Shown here: positions 13,701 to 27,781 of the stretch, in pieces
How positions within the stretch are numbered: position 1 is the stretch's first letter
How the letters are laid out: every line of letters begins with the position of its first letter
Position numbers and translations under genes: made by a program
Notes under the pieces: generated by a model
Database searches by the model: none
The model's input: only the letters and a program-made list of their open reading frames with translations
What the model was told of the DNA's origin: nothing
NCBI GenBank assembly: GCA_021014325.1
Contig: CM037460.1
Span: 18,629,044 to 18,693,043 of the forward strand
From: Plazaster borealis
Lineage: Eukaryota > Echinodermata > Asteroidea > Forcipulatida > Labidiasteridae
DNA: 64,000 nucleotides
Direction of reading: 5' to 3'

Positions 13701-16700
13701 ATACCATAGCAAGTTGTTTTTAAATACAAATAATTTGTTCAAATTAACATTGTCAAAACAGAATTAAAACTTGGGACGAGGATGCTTATTGTTAGAAACC
13801 CCATTTGCCAATCACACCGGAATGTGTGCGTCTATTACATAGGTTTAATGACAACGTGACCGTCAGTTGGGCAAAATTCTTAATTTTTTACAAGTAACCG
13901 GAAACGGAGGTCAAAATTCACATGTGTAAAATTAACAAAATTACAATGTAAATGATCACTCAAGTAGGTGTTTAATAAACATCCCATACAACTAAGCTGT
14001 GAAAAATTAATAAACAAACATGTTAATGTTTTGTTTTGTTTTAAATATGAATAATGTTTTCTTGCTTTGTCAGGGATTTTATGCAACTTCATTTGAAAAT
14101 AAGGAAAAGAGCTGGGTTTAGTTTGCAGGCATTTGGCAGTAATTTCAGAATCAAATATTTATTTCTCTGGTCCACTGGTACTATATTAAATCAAGTTCCT
14201 AAAAACTGAACTTTGCGATAAGATCATTTGGTCCTGTCGTCAACAATCTTATGTCAATCCCTTAAAACCTAGTGATAGTTATTTGCGTTCACACAATCAC
14301 CCTTGATTGATCAATCTGGATTATCCAATGATAAGAGGGTTAAGAAGGGTTTAGTCAAAACGAAACCCTTAAAGGCTGGGTATTCTTTTGGTAATTGTCG
14401 AAGACCAGTATCCTCACTTGGTGTATCCCAACAGATGCATTTAAAATAACAAACCTGTGCAAATTTTGAATCAATTGGTCATCGAAGTTGCAAGAAAATA
14501 ATAACACGAAAAAAACCCACCTTGTTGCATAGAATTGTGTGCTTTCAAATGCCTGAGAAAGGCTTTATTCTCAGATTCAAATTTTGGGGTGAAAAATGAC
14601 CTCTTTCTCTAAAACTACATTACTTCAAAGATGGTTGTTTCTAATAATGTTTTATAATAGCAATAGCTCTCCAGTACTCTTTACCAAGTCAGTTTTTATG
14701 GTCATTTAAGTTGTGGAGTAATTACCAAAGGTATACCCTGCCTTTAAACATTTTATGAAGAAGTGAAACTGAAGAAGTTGTGCGTGCTGTTTTAGGATGA
14801 ATTAAAGCCTCCACTTCCCACCCCCTGTGCCGCCAAAGGCTGTGTGCCGATGCATAACATCACTTTAAGTATTGATTGCTGATGAAATGAAAACTAGGTC
14901 AGGATCCTAGTTTTCATCTCTTCCGTCCACTAAAAGGCCCATGATTTCATGTTGCTGAAAAGCCCTCGTAAAAAATGATGAGAATTGTAACTGAGTTATG
15001 CTGATCAAGTGATCATGCTTATATAGGAGCTTGAGGCAGGGGATGCAAATTTAATTTCCCTCATGCGGCATCTAAAAATGAACTCTGAGCTTGTGATGTG
15101 TAATGATGGATTGCTCTCGCTCACATGTAAGTTGGATTCCACTTTCCCAAATGAAGTCCTTGGCTGAGTTTCATGGCTCTGCTTAGCGTATAATTCTGCC
15201 CTGCCAAAACTAAAAAATGTTTGTTTGTCCTCGACCCCGACCGACCGACCGCCAATTGCATCCCCCCCCCCCAAAAAAAAAAAAAAAAGTGGTCACAAAA
15301 TTTTGAAACAGGAAGAAATTGTATATTGAATATAAAGCAGTTTACCAACCCTCGGTGTTCATACATTCCTGACTTTTTATTCTGGTAAAAATTTCAGTAC
15401 TGCAGAAATGCTATGCATTCATCAGCTGGTAGCTTCGGTAGCATTCGTCTCAACATCAACAACATAAAGTCTTGTTAGTTGAACAGTTGTTAGTATTGAA
15501 ATACTATTCAAAGACATTTAATAAAAGAGTTCAATACAGTGAAAGTATTGTGTTTGGACTTAATATGTTAATACCAAAGAATTTATATTCCCAAATACAA
15601 TATCCATACAAAAAAATACAAAAATTGACCGACCTACCCTACCTTTTGTGGCCCCTCTATGGACAAACAAGCACACTTTTTGTGGGCCTACCATTCTCCG
15701 CTTACCGGGTTAGCGCCCAATTTCTGCGCAAGCTGTGTGAGACTACATGAGGGTGCTTATTGAAGTACGTACGCGCACATGATGCAAAAACTCCATGCTA
15801 AATACGCTCACAGTAAAGGCATCGTACACGTTTGGTAATTACTCAAAATATATATTAGCATAAAAACTGACTTGGTAACGAGCAACAGAGAGCTGTTGAT
15901 AGTATAAAACATTGTGAGAAACGACTCCCTCTGAAGTAACGTAGTTTTTGAGAAAGAGGTAATTTCTCACTGAAATTTTTTATTCCTTATCTGAAAGCAC
16001 ACAAATTTGTACAACAAGGGTGTTTTTTCTTTCATCATTTTCTTGCAACTTCGATGACCAATTGAGCCCAAATTTTCACAGGCTTGTTATTTTATGCATA
16101 CATGTATGTTGGGATACACCAAATGAGAACACTGGTCTTTGACAATTACCAAATGTGTACAATGCCTTTAAGCACAGGTTTTTTAACTATAGGTGCTGAT
16201 TTTTCGCACGATTGTGACTGGTTTCACCCCATTAAATTGTGCAATTTGGTTTGATTTTTTTTAATTAAAGAACTTTTTTTAAAAATAGGTTCGTAATTTC
16301 GTTTTAGGTTTTATTATAAAGCAAACTAAGTAAATAATGTTTGTCAATTATTATATAATGTATTAATTCAGTAGTTTCCAGGAATAACTTTTTTGTTTCG
16401 GTTTCACGACCAAGTAAATAATGCAAATCATTTTTTATTTATACTGTGCGTGTGCCAGCGTATCCTTTAATTATTAAGTGGTAATAGGCAGTCTCTCAGC
16501 TGCCAGCGGCAATTAACACTGTTACACATTAATTTTCCAGCAAGCCACACATTTGCTGCAAAAGAGGTTTTCTGTCAGATACGTCTGATTGGCGTTTACA
16601 ATTTCCCATCACACACACCTACAGATTTCTGAGGGCTGGTTTTCGTTTGCGAATGCTGCAGCCAGAGAATGCGGTTGGTACCTGCAGTCACCTCGCTAAA

Positions 16701-19700
16701 CGTGAATGGATTCAAGTTCTTGTGAAAAATAACGTGACAGTTTTTTGCTGTTTTCTCAGCAAGTAGACACTGTATGCAGCTGACACTTTCACATATGTGA
16801 CTTTTTTTGTATCTTTTTGGATAATTTTGCCAATAAATCAGCATTACGTTGACAAAGTTCTCAATCTATGACTATACGTTTAAGTGAAATAATCCCCCTC
16901 TGATGTATAAAAATAATTGTGTTACTTTCATGCTTGTTTGCAGGGCCAGTTGCTTTCAAAGGAGAAATGCACATGTACTGCTTTACAAATTTCTGCTCAG
17001 CAAAAATTAGCAGGAAACCAGTCACAAATGGTGCATGTGACATGGCATTTTCACTGGTAACCTTATTCTAAAAAGCATAATTGTTTTGTGCTAAGATACT
17101 TTTTTTTGTGCTCATGCAGCTCTATGAAATTGAGTCCAGTTTCTATAAGCTCCTTTAACGAGCAAATCACTGTGGTACTTTGATAAACACACGGCGAACA
17201 AACAGGTAAGCACCAATGGGGGAGAAAAAACACATAAAACGTTTGATCTGATCAACTGTGACGTCAACAGTGACGCCCGAACGATGCTCCACTGATTTCC
17301 GGTCATTCCGTCCAGTGCTTGAGTTTCAGACTGAGGCTGTTGTGTCGTCGCTGACATTTCCTAAACAGGTGATGTTACACTAGGCGTTTCCATAGCGATG
17401 GTGTGATCCTTGTTTCGCCGAGGCTGCAGTGCAGATCATGCTAATTATGTGTTTTTATAAGAGCTTGAACAGTCCAATTGGGGGAAAAACACATCCAAGC
17501 GATTCACTTTTGGTGATGTATGATGGAGGGAATTGTTGTTTAAATTTCTGGTGAATTTTTGTTTAAAAGTTTCAAGAACTCTGCTCTTAGTGTTTAGGGA
17601 AAGTATACAGCTAGGTCACTTTCATCTTGATTTTAATTCTACTTCACAAGAGACATTTCCTTAAAACTTACCAGTGACAAAAAATTATTTCAAAACGCGC
17701 ACGATTGTTAATATTATTTTATTATAAACGAAGTGATGAAATTGCCTATCACTGTGCCAGGCAAACCAATCTTATAACAAGTTCAAACACGTTGGTGCTG
17801 AGTTACCATAGAGTGGAGGATTTTATAGGATTCGGATGTGTCTCTAGCCAAACACACGAGGGGGTTAGCGTGTCATGGCCGAACGGTTGCGAGTATCAAA
17901 CTCAAATTCTGATGGCTGAGTCATCAGGGTGTAGGTTCAAATCCCGGTTGTGACACTTGTGTTCTTGGCCATGTAGACACGTCACTGTAATTGCTTCTCA
18001 TCACCCAGGAGTAAATGGGTACCTGCGAGGGTAGGTCTTGTTGATGCGAATGATTAGCAACCTGTGTGCCCATTTGGCCGCCGGTGCTGCATACTCCAAA
18101 GGAGTGATGATTTTATGAATGCTTTAGGCCCAATGAACAGGGGTAGTAATAGTGTAAAAGGTGCTTTGATACAATGTTCAATAGTAATGATTAGGGTTTA
18201 AATTGGAAAAAAATTCACCTTATTGTTTATAAATTTGTAACTAACTACCCGATCGGGTTAAATGTACTCTCAGAAAATCAACTATGTTAAAATGTGCACT
18301 GCATCTTTAAAAAATTTAAAAATTACATTTTGTAATTAATACTGAAGCCAGCCTCGATACCATGGGCAGCGCGCCGTATCGATTACCTTGTCACAACCTC
18401 TGGAGGGGAAACACTGAAAAACAATGCTGATTGGCTAACCAAAAGTGACTGCTCTGCGCGCACACCCCTTAAACTTTCAAGCACTCTCAGGGTGCTATTA
18501 AGTACGGCCGTGCGTGTCAAAATGCAAGTCTTTTGACGCCATCCACGTCGGATGAATCTGTCCTAAACTGCATACAGTTATACATGTCACAAAATCAAAA
18601 AAGAATGAGAGGGGACCGGTTGCTCTATATGACTTGACACCTCTCTGGATTGCCTGCTCTGCGTACAGCTCTAACTAAACCACAGGACTAATTAAAATAT
18701 CCAATATATTTTGAAATTTCAAAGTCACACTTCCAGGGGTTATGATCGAGCAAGTCATTCTGGGAAATAGTGGCACTGCGGGATCGTTTACCTCTGGGAA
18801 TGAGGTTGCACTGCAGCTGACTCGGCTTGCTATTAAAAATTGACGGACAGAACGTTGTAACTGCAGTCAGTGAACCCCCCTCCATAATCTCCATCTAATG
18901 AGAAAGTGAAGCCCTCGTCTCATTTCAACAGTCCTGGCTTTTAATAGCTATTGATTGGATGGTGAAGGAATATTAAACATTTTGAAATTTTCTCTTGTTT
19001 TTTTTCTTCTTCCTTCTGCTTATGAAGTGACCGTAGTGGGGAAAGTAAAATTGGTGTCTTGATGCAAATTAAGTACAAGGACATGGAACTCGGGTGTCAC
19101 GACAATGTACGTTTTTTCCACCTCAGTGTAGAAGGATATAGTAATACTCACTCACTTAAGGGTGTCTCAAAGCGCTTATTGGTACGTTTCTTGGACAGGT
19201 TTGCTTAGTTTTTGAATTATGAGACCCATTTACATAGCACCTTGATAGGGTTTTTCAAGGTGGGTTCTGCAATCTGCAGCTGACTATGCCAGAAACACCA
19301 GGGCAAACTTCTTCTCTTAACGATAAATGTACTGGGTTCTTTTACGTGCATTACACAACATACAGAACCAATTAATGGCTTCATGCCCAATCTAAACGAT
19401 GAAGCAATGATGGTTATTAAAAAGTGTCTTGCTTAAGGACACAAGTGCCATGACCGGGACTCGAACCCACACTCTGCTGATCAGAAACACCAGAGCTTGA
19501 GTCCAATACACTTCACATCTCAGCCACAACATGCATTTATGGTTTGTAAACCGTTTGTAAGAGACGAAACTGATCCCGTAGAACTGCAATTTGACTGAAG
19601 GATAGAGTAATCGATGGTTTCAATGGCCCTGTACAAGTCCATAAAGGCACAAATAGTACGCATGTAATTAGGGGAAGAGTTAGAAAGATTATCAATGACC

Positions 19701-22700
19701 TTGACGAGAGCCATATCAGTGGAACGTTTTCTGGGAAATCCAAACTGCCGATCATAGAGAAGGTGTTTGAAAGGAAGGAAGAAAGCTTTTTATTAATACA
19801 CAAGCCTTTCAACAATTTCAGGAGGTAGAACGGAAATAGGCTGGTAGCTGATGAGTATATGAAGGTCTCTGTTCTTAAAAACTAGAACTTTTAGAACTTT
19901 TTAAGTTTAGAAGAAGCGGAGCCAAAGAGAATGAAAGATACAAAAATGTCAGATGGAATACCACATCATCATGATACACCTTCGTAACGTCAGGCCTGGT
20001 CTACGATCCTCGGCACTCACACTCCACGTACCTATATCCCGCCTTGCTAGCTATGGAGACCGAGCTTACTTTAACATTGCACCTCGTCTATGGAATTCAT
20101 TACCGTTTGACCTAAGATCACAGAATAATCGATCAATCTTCAAACCACAGCTCAAGACTCATCTCTTCAAACGAGCATTTTTAATCCGGAACTTTCTCTT
20201 TGCGAACCAACGCCCTTGAACGGCATTTTTTGTCAGATATACTGTGAGCTTTATAAGGGCTGTTTAATATTATTATTATTAATGTGTGCAAAAACTCAAA
20301 TAACCGAAGTATATCGGTAGCTAAAGAAATTAAGATGACTCTTCCAAATGGGGATGTTTATGGCAGTAATTGTTGAGGTCCGGTTCGTTGCCGAGCCATT
20401 TGTTCCTTTTCAAAGGAGTGTATGGAAACCAATTAACCAAACTGCCATTGTCTCTCCTTGTTTGTCGAAGCGGACTTGTCTAGACAAGACAGAAGATTCG
20501 CAGACGCGGTGGAAGCACTGGTGCTGTTTTTAATAGAGCAAATCAAAATATCATCCGTGACTGTCCAGTTTTACATTTTCTGTAGACATCAAACTTGAAA
20601 ATGACAACATGTCGGATGTCTATTAGCACATTTGGTGGAATAACCAAGTAAGCTACAGTATATTTTATAACAAAATTCCCATGGTCAATTTTTATTTGGT
20701 TGATTAACAGCCCAGTGCATCCCCCCACAATGATAAAAACCCCCATAAAACCATCCGGTGGTAATTGTACGGCGGTAGATTATCGAGGCACGCACGACTG
20801 GCTTAATAGAATTAAATTAGGGAGGGCTGATACGGTCCACGGCACAGATGTCTCTTACAGTATCACATGGATCCGGTGTACCTCCGTCTAATCAAGGTAT
20901 TGCAGGGAGCCATGGACAATGCGTGTTTTATTGCAGCAATCTCTTTTTCTCTTCTGACTATTTCTTTGCCATGGCCTTGTTTTTCTTTTCACAAGGACTG
21001 AAGGTGTTTTCTTTCGATGTGGTTTTTTGTGACAAACACTAAAGGGTGTGGTTCCCATACTTTGATTATTTTGACACTTTTGAAACCAGGATTTCAAAGT
21101 CTGGCTGTATGTAAGACTAGAGTCTTGTGTGTGGGATGAATATTATCGGCCTGGAAATGCATGGAAAACATGGACTGTGTTGCCCCCTAGTCTTGGCTAA
21201 GCATAGGTCAAGTTCGCGCAAGGACCAATGGTTAACTACTAACTAGTGGTTGTTTAGTGACATGCGTAGGACATGCGCAGGACATGCGCACAGAAGTTAT
21301 AGTGCAAACGACTCTAGTCATGTCATGTCAACGTGACTGGCGACTCAATGTACATTATCATTTTCTTATAACTGGTCCACTCTGCACTGTGCTATGAAAA
21401 CGGCTATTGATAACCAGCGATGCAACCATGCCCGGTAGGCTGGTTCCAAGTAGTCGACTAGAGTAGTCCCAACTATCGTCGACAAGACATAGTTCGGGCT
21501 AACTTAGTCGAACTATGCTCAACGATAGTCCTTGCGCAAACTTGGCCATCATAGTCTCTGCCTTTGGCAAACTTAAAAGTCTTAAACAACCTAGATGTTA
21601 TTTCTTAATATTGTATGATCTTAACACCCTCTTCTCAACATTTTTCACTCATCGTGCTGGGAATAAACTACATTTCTCACTCATCGTGCCGGGAATAAAC
21701 TACATTTCTCACTCATCGTGCTGGGAATAAACTACATTTCTCACTCATCGTGCTGGGAATAAACTACATTTCTCACTCATCGTGCCGGGAATAAACTACA
21801 TTTCTCACTCATCGTGCCGGGAATAAACTACATTTCTCACTCATCGTGCCGGGAATAAACTACATTTCTCACTCATCGTGCCGGGAATAAACTACATTTC
21901 TCACTCATCGTGCTGGGAATAAACTACATTTTTCACTCATCGTGCTGGGAATAAATTACATTTTTCACTCATCGTGCTGGGAATAAACTACATTTTTCAC
22001 TCATCGTGCTGGGAATAAACTACATTTTTCACTCATCGTGCCGGGAATAAACTACATTTCTCACTCATCGTGCCGGGAATAAACTACATTTCTCACTCAT
22101 CGTGCTGGGAATAAACTACATTTCTCACTCATCGTGCTGGGAATAAACAACATTTCTCACTCATCGTGCTGGGAATAAACTACATTTCTCACTCATCGTG
22201 CCGGGAAAAAACTACATTTCTCACTCATCGTGCCGGGAATAAACAACATTTCTCACTCATCGTGCCGGGAATAAACTACATTTCTCACTCATCGTGCCGG
22301 GAATAAACAACATTTCTCACTCATCGTGCTGGGAATAAACTACATTTCTCACTCATCGTGCTGGGAATAAACTACATTTCTCACTCATCGTGCCGGGAAA
22401 AAACTACATTTTTTGTGTCTAAATAAATTCTCTATTCTATTGGCATACACAAGCAATGAAAACCCAAATCCAAATATACCGCAAAAATAATACCACAAAA
22501 AAATCACAGACGTCATTTCTTTTACAAATTAGAAGAAGTCCAGAAAAAAAGACTCCTGGCTGCTCCCACGAACGTCTTACGCCACCGTAGAATCACACCG
22601 AGCTCTGTTTACTTTGCTATTCAGAACTACTAGTGTTTACCACATTATTGCGGGCTATATTTAGCTGTTCAAGTATGACTCTGAGTATCCCTTCACAGGG

Positions 22701-25700
22701 CAGGTGTGAATATTTGCTGAATAGATCTCTCCTTGGCCTCTTGTCAACGTCATCCGTATTTTCCAGAGGTCCGTCCGCTAATGTGTGGGATTTTAAATTT
22801 AGCTCCGCCGTTGTCCGTGCATTTAATTTCATTGTTATCTTTTAAAGGCACTGAACACGTTTGGAAATTGTCAAAGACCAGTGTTCTCTTTTGGTGTGTC
22901 CCAACATATGCATAAAATAACAAGCCTGTGAAAATTTGGGCTCAATTGGTCATCGAAGTTGCAAGAAAATGATGAAAGAAAAAACACCCTTGTTGTACAA
23001 ATTTGTGTGCTTTCAGATAGGAATAAAAACTTCTTGAAAGAAGTTTTTCCTATTTTAGTGAGAAATTACCTCTTTCTCAAAAACTCTGTTACTTCAGAGG
23101 GAGTCGTTTCCTACAATGTTTTATACTATCAACAGCTCTCCATTGCTTGTTACCAAGTCAGTTTTTATTCTAATATTTGTTTTCAGTCATTACTAAGCGT
23201 GTACGATAACTTTAAAAGGATATTGTATGAGTACATTCGTTCAAATTGGACTGCCTTCAACGAACTTCAATTAGTTTTGACTTTGCGAGTCAAAAACTTG
23301 ATGTTTCAAAAAAGTGAAAACATGTATTTTTGTTTAGTTCACTGTTTTCTTGTGAATTCAATTGAGCTTAAACTTTCACAGGTTTGTTGTTTCATGAATA
23401 TGTTGGTTAACATACAGTGTGGATACTTGTCTACTTGCTTTTTACTCAAAAAAGGTTTACGCACTGGTTGTCCAAGTGTTTCCCGCTCAAATCAGAGTCC
23501 TTGATTGTCTAGGTACGTAATCAGGAACGGGGAAGAATCTTAAGTGGACTTTATTGGACAGATCAGGATAAAAGGCTTGGGCTGAAAACTCATCAGTTTT
23601 TGTTTGTTTTTTCATTTAAGATTTCATTAAGGCTGATTTGTGGAATTTTGTGGGCACCCCTAATAACAAAGCGCAATGTCTCTACTAGATTGGGGGGGGG
23701 GGGGTAAACGGGGGCCGTTTACCAATCACTTAAATAAACTAACGTCAGAGATCGTTTGCACACATTTATACCTCAAGCAGTCAATGGGGATAGCAGTGGC
23801 ATTTTCTCAGGGAGGATGTACGAGCGCAAACTTGTCGATTGGCAATTTGTTTTTTGGGGCGAGGTATATAGAAGCCTGTATGCTGATTGGCCAATATTCT
23901 CCATTATAATATGAAAGTCTAGTGAGCCCACCCTGGAGCCCCACTGTAGTTAATAACGTTCATGCTACAAACTTGCTGTTGTTGTTTTTGCAAATTACTA
24001 TTCTTTAAGGAGAAAATTAATCAAGCAACTCAAATTACTTTCAGTATCAGCCTGCCTGCCATTCACAATTAGTGGTTGTGTATCGCGGCTATAAAGGGGT
24101 CGTATACGTTTGGTAATTGGAACCCACTGTTTGTTTTAATCCTACATAGTTGTAGATATATACCATAATACCTGTGAAAATTTTGTTTCAAAAGGTGGTA
24201 GCCTTTTTGAGATATTGCCCAAAATCTGGAGCGGTTATGTCCACGCAGGAAGAATAATCTGCAATCGGAATACACAATCTGAGAAACGTTACTGCAGTAA
24301 CGCTGATTCAAATTTTGGGGGATAAAAAGTGATCTTTTTCCATATCCGCAGTAATTCCAAGTGAAAAGTTTCTCAAAATGCATTATACTGTCCAAAGCTG
24401 CTGTACTTCTTACCAAGTAAGGTTTTTATTGCCGTTAATTTTCAGAGTCATTACCAAACGAATACAGACCCTTTAACATAGACTGGTCAAACACCGAGCG
24501 TGCTCCATCAGAGATTGGGATTTATTTCAAATGCATAATCTGAAGTGTGGTTCACGTGCACGTTGCATATATAATGAGACTAGAGAGATAAATAAGCACC
24601 TACACTGTTTGTATTAATTATGATAATGATTACGGTGATGTTGGTCGATGTTATACAATTCATGTACATTCATTAGTTTTTTAAAGGGTGAATGCAAAGT
24701 TACCGTTTTCAGCGGCTTGTTCGGAGGGTCTTTATCATTATTTTAAAGGTATTATACAGGATTGGTTGAGCTGACAAAATAGTCACAGACAGTGTTCATA
24801 TTTGTGTGGAAATTTGGGCTTAATCCGTTGTGAGCCAGGAGAAAGTAGTGAAAAACCATGAACACATTTCAGCTTGTAAAACACGTTGTCCTTAATTTGG
24901 GTTGTAACAACCGAAATCAGAGCTGTTGTGTCTTTTTCATATACAAGTTTTCGGGAAATATTTCACAGGGAAAAAAATGGTTCTATTATGAACTTCATAA
25001 TCGCATATCTGAAATCCAATGTTTGAAAATAGTGAATACATTGTTGAGGTTTTTCACTATCTTTTGGTGACTCTGATAACCGATTGAGGTTGAATATTCA
25101 CAGGTATGTTATTTCATGTTCATGTTGAGTCACACAAAGTGCAGATGCTGGTCTTTGACGATTTCGATGTTGTCCCCGTGCTTTAACAGTTTATAAAGTA
25201 CAAACTCTGTAGTTGGTACTTCACTTGTGACTGTCTTTCCTCAACATTTAAGAGAAATATTACAGACATTGTTCAGGGTTGGGTATCATTGAAAAGAGAA
25301 CTAGTTACATTTTAGTTTCAGTCATGGTGGAAAACTTCCCTCAAAAGTTTTTGCTTGAAATATTATAGTTTTTGAGAAATAAATAAAGCAATTAGTTTTT
25401 GTCTGGCGAGCCCAAATCCCATTGTTTGAAAACAATGAAAACATGTATAACTGGGTTTTTCATAATTTTGGTGTGATTCTGATGACAGATTTAGCTTAAC
25501 CCTTTAGAGACCATTCATTTCTGTTTAATCATCACAAAACACCCAGACATTGCTAATATTGTTCTTTTCTTTAACCAAATTTTGTCAGTAAAAACAGAAA
25601 CAACATAAAACAGAAAATTTAGTTTTGTGTTTAGAAATTGGGATACTATGTTAACATACTACATTGGAAAATTTCATATCCGGACATGACCTTTACTTTG

Positions 25701-27747
25701 ACCTCTTTATGTGAATGGAAGTAGATCAAACCTTGCAGACGTTTGCGGCCGCTGTGATCATTTGGTACAAGCTGCTTGTGGCCGCTATGGTCTCTAAAGG
25801 GATAAACTTTCACAGGTTTGCTATTTTAAGTGTATTTGGGGGTCACATAAAGTATGGATACTTGTCTTTGACATTTACATGGCAACAATTTAAAAAAAAT
25901 ACAACTTTTTTCTTACAAACTGCTGTTTTTCAGTTTCTACTGAACTTGCCCGCAGTTCATACAGGTACATCGTTCACACAAACACAGATAAATAACTTGA
26001 CACAGTATATTCCCTATATGATTTGATATATACTTGGGAGTTTGCATTCTGATGTACATTGCAAACACATCTACATCTGATTTCCTCCCTCCATGAACTG
26101 AATCCAATTGCTGTTCTTGCCTGGGGGGGGGGGGGAGGAATTTTCTCTTACGTTGACTTTCGTGCAAAGTCACTCCAGTATGCACGGCTCGATCGCTATA
26201 CGCAGTGCAGCGCACAGATCCTTCTGGGTCTTCTGTACTGTGTAAAATTTGACACTTTACGGTCTGTAAGGTAATGGCATTATGTGCTGCAAATGAGCCA
26301 CGGTCCACCGGGGGGGGGGGGGGGGGGTATTTAAATGAACCCCTTAAAACATTTGAGGTTATCACAGTCTGCATGCGCCTGAAAACATGTATTATGTTTA
26401 TGACCCCTGTTGAGTGGTTCACTCGGTAGACACTTTTGCCTGTAGGAAAACGTGTGTAAATGCATATACTGTTGTGATGTAAAAGTGTCCCTTCAAAATC
26501 ACTGCACCTCAACATTATTGTGTTATAATAATTGATTTGGCCCATTAAGCCATGCTTTTAATTTATGTGGTCTTCTGTATTGCACATTTTACAACAACAA
26601 ATTCCGTAAATCCTTGTAGTTATTGACTATTTGTTTCGTGACATGTATTTTAAAGGGATTGTATACAATTGGTAATTGGAACCCACTGTTTGTTTCAATC
26701 CTACATAGTTGTAAATATTATATCATAAAACTAACCTGTGAAAATTTCATTTCAAAAGGTGGTAGCGTTTTTTAGGTATTGTCGAAAATCTGGAGCGATT
26801 ATGTCCAGGCAGGAAGAATAATCTGCAATTGGAATACACAATCTGACCAACGTTACTGCAGTTAACGCTTCTTAGATTCAAATTTTGGGGGATAAAAAGT
26901 GATATATTTTTCCATAACCGCAGTACTTCGAAGTGAAAAGTTTCTCAAAATGCTTTATACAATCCAAAGCTGCGGTACTCCTTACCAAGTAAGTTTTTAT
27001 TGCCATTCATTTTCAGAGTAATTACCAAGCGTATACAGACCCTTTAAACTGTAATTTTTTTATTAAAAAAAAGAAGAGATTTTTTACATTCAATCTGAAT
27101 GAATGTATCAGGTAACATCTTAATGCTGGTTCATGCAATTAAACTGGGCTGTGCAGAATAGACTTGCAACCCAATCCCTCCAGTTGGCTGCTCAGCATGA
27201 ACTTGATAGTTGAGTGCAGGTAGTTTATTATTACTGCAAACTGCAACTTGAGAGGGAGACTAGTTTCTTAAATGGCACCATCTCTGCTGGTTTTCGTGTA
27301 AAGTTGACAGGGATGAGGTTGCAATGTGTACTCCTCTGGCAAAAAAGTGGCATCCAAGCTACTGTTATGAGTGTCCGATAACTCATTGTCCGATGACTTG
27401 TAATGTTTCTTTGGTAAAACCATATACTCCTGTACGATTTCTTTGATACTAGACTGTGCAAGTCTCGCGCGTATTGGAACTAGAATACACGTCAAACGAA
27501 GAACATTTGTTTCTCTGAAATCAAATCTTTGTTTGAAATTATATTCAGTAATAAAATCTGAACAACAAAAATACTCATTACATGTTTATAAAATCAGTTT
27601 TAGTTTTTAAAATAAATACACAAATAATGTGTTAATTATTATTGAAGCGAAATTAGAACTCTTCTTTCTTGAAAGATTCAAGTGAGTTTGCTCTCCTGCA
27701 GCTATCAGGAGCCGGGCCCGCATTGGAGAAGGCTCGGTCTCCTGATC

Positions 27748-27781
<34 letters not shown>

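Larger units (their letters stand above)
8393..17869 (+). other. spire 29-kb intron, first third: remaining content
   Basis: Outside the listed elements, the gaps 9221-10269, 10530-10925, 12301-12497, 13345-14368, 14748-15813, 16172-16599 and 17139-17869 contain no recognised gene. Small items: a poly-C/poly-A junction at 15260-15287 next to CGACCGACCGACC, and a perfect CRE-like TGACGTCA at 17259-17266. The GC-richer stretch 11726-11925 has an open frame that I could not assign. Confidence 0.5.
17870..27451 (+). other. spire 29-kb intron, middle third: remaining content
   Basis: Outside the listed elements, the gaps 18650-19214, 20281-21644, 22413-22841, 23216-24088, 24477-24742, 25806-26649 and 27048-27451 hold no recognised gene. 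Small items: an 11-bp triplet repeat (GACATGCGCAG-like) at 21259-21291, and long G-tracts at 23692-23704, 26126-26137 and 26310-26327. Proline-rich open frames crossing those tracts are artefacts of poly-C on the minus strand. Confidence 0.5.

Noticed and set aside
17259..17266. A regulatory CRE site (TGACGTCA)
   Set aside because: A perfect match, but an 8-mer is expected by chance in a window this long and nothing else around it supports regulation.
21645..22412. A CRISPR array
   Set aside because: The 32-bp units are head to tail without spacers, in a eukaryotic intron.
22959..23504. A 181-residue open frame, with a near-identical frame at 29969-30328 and on the minus strand at 60083-60382
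   Set aside because: The similarity is explained by TTAA-type elements; the frames cross the central palindrome and termini and differ by frameshifts between copies.
25937..26545. A 202-residue minus-strand open frame with proline runs
   Set aside because: The prolines come from poly-C opposite the G-tracts at 26126 and 26310, there is no family resemblance, and it overlaps repeat-derived sequence.
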